Source: Bacillus sp. SLBN-46 (GTDB taxonomy: Bacteria; Bacillota; Bacilli; Bacillales; Cytobacillaceae). Taken from it: a stretch of DNA of 64,000 nucleotides. How positions within the stretch are numbered: the stretch's first letter is position 1; each line of letters starts with the position of its first letter. Below are positions 63,853-64,000 of the stretch, in pieces. Both the position numbers and the translations under genes were made by a program. A model generated the notes under the pieces. The model was not told where the DNA came from. It ran no database searches and was given only the letters and a program-made list of their open reading frames with translations. Location of the stretch: positions 2,115,001 through 2,179,000 of the forward strand of contig NZ_JAVIZM010000001.1 of NCBI RefSeq assembly GCF_031453555.1. The letters are read 5' to 3'.

Positions 63853-64000
63853 ATGAACAAGACAGAACTTATTAATGCAGTTGCTGAGGCTAGCGAGCTT
63901 TCTAAAAAGGACGCTACTAAAGCAGTTGATGCTGTTTTTGATGCGATTTTAGATGCTTTGAAAAACGGTGATAAAGTACAATTAATCGGCTTCGGAAACT
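63853..64000 (+). CDS. hbs: HU family DNA-binding protein, 3' end outside window
   Basis: First 49 codons of the HU histone-like nucleoid protein. [20 protein letters not shown] is the family N-terminus, followed by [15 protein letters not shown]; the beta-arm region lies beyond the window. GGAGGAGGTGA precedes the ATG. It follows spoIVA as in B. subtilis. Confidence 0.95.
   Translation, partial: MNKTELINAVAEASELSKKDATKAVDAVFDAILDALKNGDKVQLIGFGN

Overview
The window is chromosomal DNA from an endospore-forming, low-GC member of the Bacillaceae (Bacillus sensu lato). The evidence is dense sporulation content (spoIIM, the spoIIA operon, part of spoVA, spmAB, dacB, dacF, cotJ, sleB-ypeB, spoIVA), AGGAGG-type Shine-Dalgarno sites with frequent GTG/TTG starts, and gene order that follows the B. 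subtilis block from yqk/spoIIM to hbs almost gene for gene. Species is not resolved. I see no rRNA, tRNA, prophage, insertion sequence or CRISPR array.

Layout. 1-4.7 kb: end of a CoA-transferase gene, yqkE, yqkF, the tiny cell-division inhibitor mciZ, nudF, the EndoQ-like yqxK, and spoIIM behind a sigma-E type promoter. 4.7-6.5 kb: fur, yqzK, xerD. 6.7-10.1 kb: nucleoside salvage operon drm-punA-pdp. 10.2-17.9 kb: dacF, spoIIAA-AB-sigF, then spoVAA-AB-AEA-AF and lysA, with readable sigma-F, sigma-H and sigma-G type promoters. 17.9-26.4 kb: ypuA, a 30-codon membrane peptide, an orphan ribT, ypuF, a YjcZ-type peptide, scpAB, an unrecognised gene, ypuI, an Fe/Mn superoxide dismutase, and dacB-spmA-spmB. 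26.5-35.4 kb: rluB, the resABCDE cytochrome-maturation and redox-sensing cluster, sigX-rsiX with an exact sigma-X autoregulatory promoter. 35.5-37.7 kb: an M23-LysM endopeptidase, an FMN riboswitch with ribU, and ferredoxin. 37.9-52.9 kb: ypbB-recQ-ypbD-ypbE-ypbF, the inserted cotJABC operon, a CBS-domain gene, ypbG, mecB, gudB, ypdA, ansA, prsW, sleB-ypeB. 52.9-64 kb: ypfB, cmk, plsC, rpsA-like, fni, ypzI, yphA, der, gpsA, yphE, yphF, spoIVA and the start of hbs.

How it works together. Most of the sporulation programme is represented in temporal order: SpoIIA proteins control sigma-F in the forespore; SpoIIM, DacB, SpmAB, SpoIVA and CotJ act from the mother-cell side; SpoVA, SleB and YpeB serve dormancy and germination. 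Around these sit housekeeping genes for chromosome segregation (ScpAB, XerD), ribosome assembly (Der, RluB), lipid and isoprenoid synthesis (GpsA, PlsC, Fni), iron and redox control (Fur, Res, YpdA, SOD) and nitrogen metabolism (GudB, AnsA).

The window is mostly conserved core genome, and I did not find a clear new multi-gene system. The points most worth a second look are: a spoVA operon lacking spoVAC, spoVAD and spoVAEB; an orphan ribT without the riboflavin operon; a perfect 15-bp terminator-shaped hairpin inside the fni coding sequence; a perfect 13-bp palindrome abutting the fur promoter; a structured non-coding stretch after gpsA; a Bacillus-type intergenic repeat inside the cotJ operon; and unassigned small genes at 18989, 22039 and 44383.
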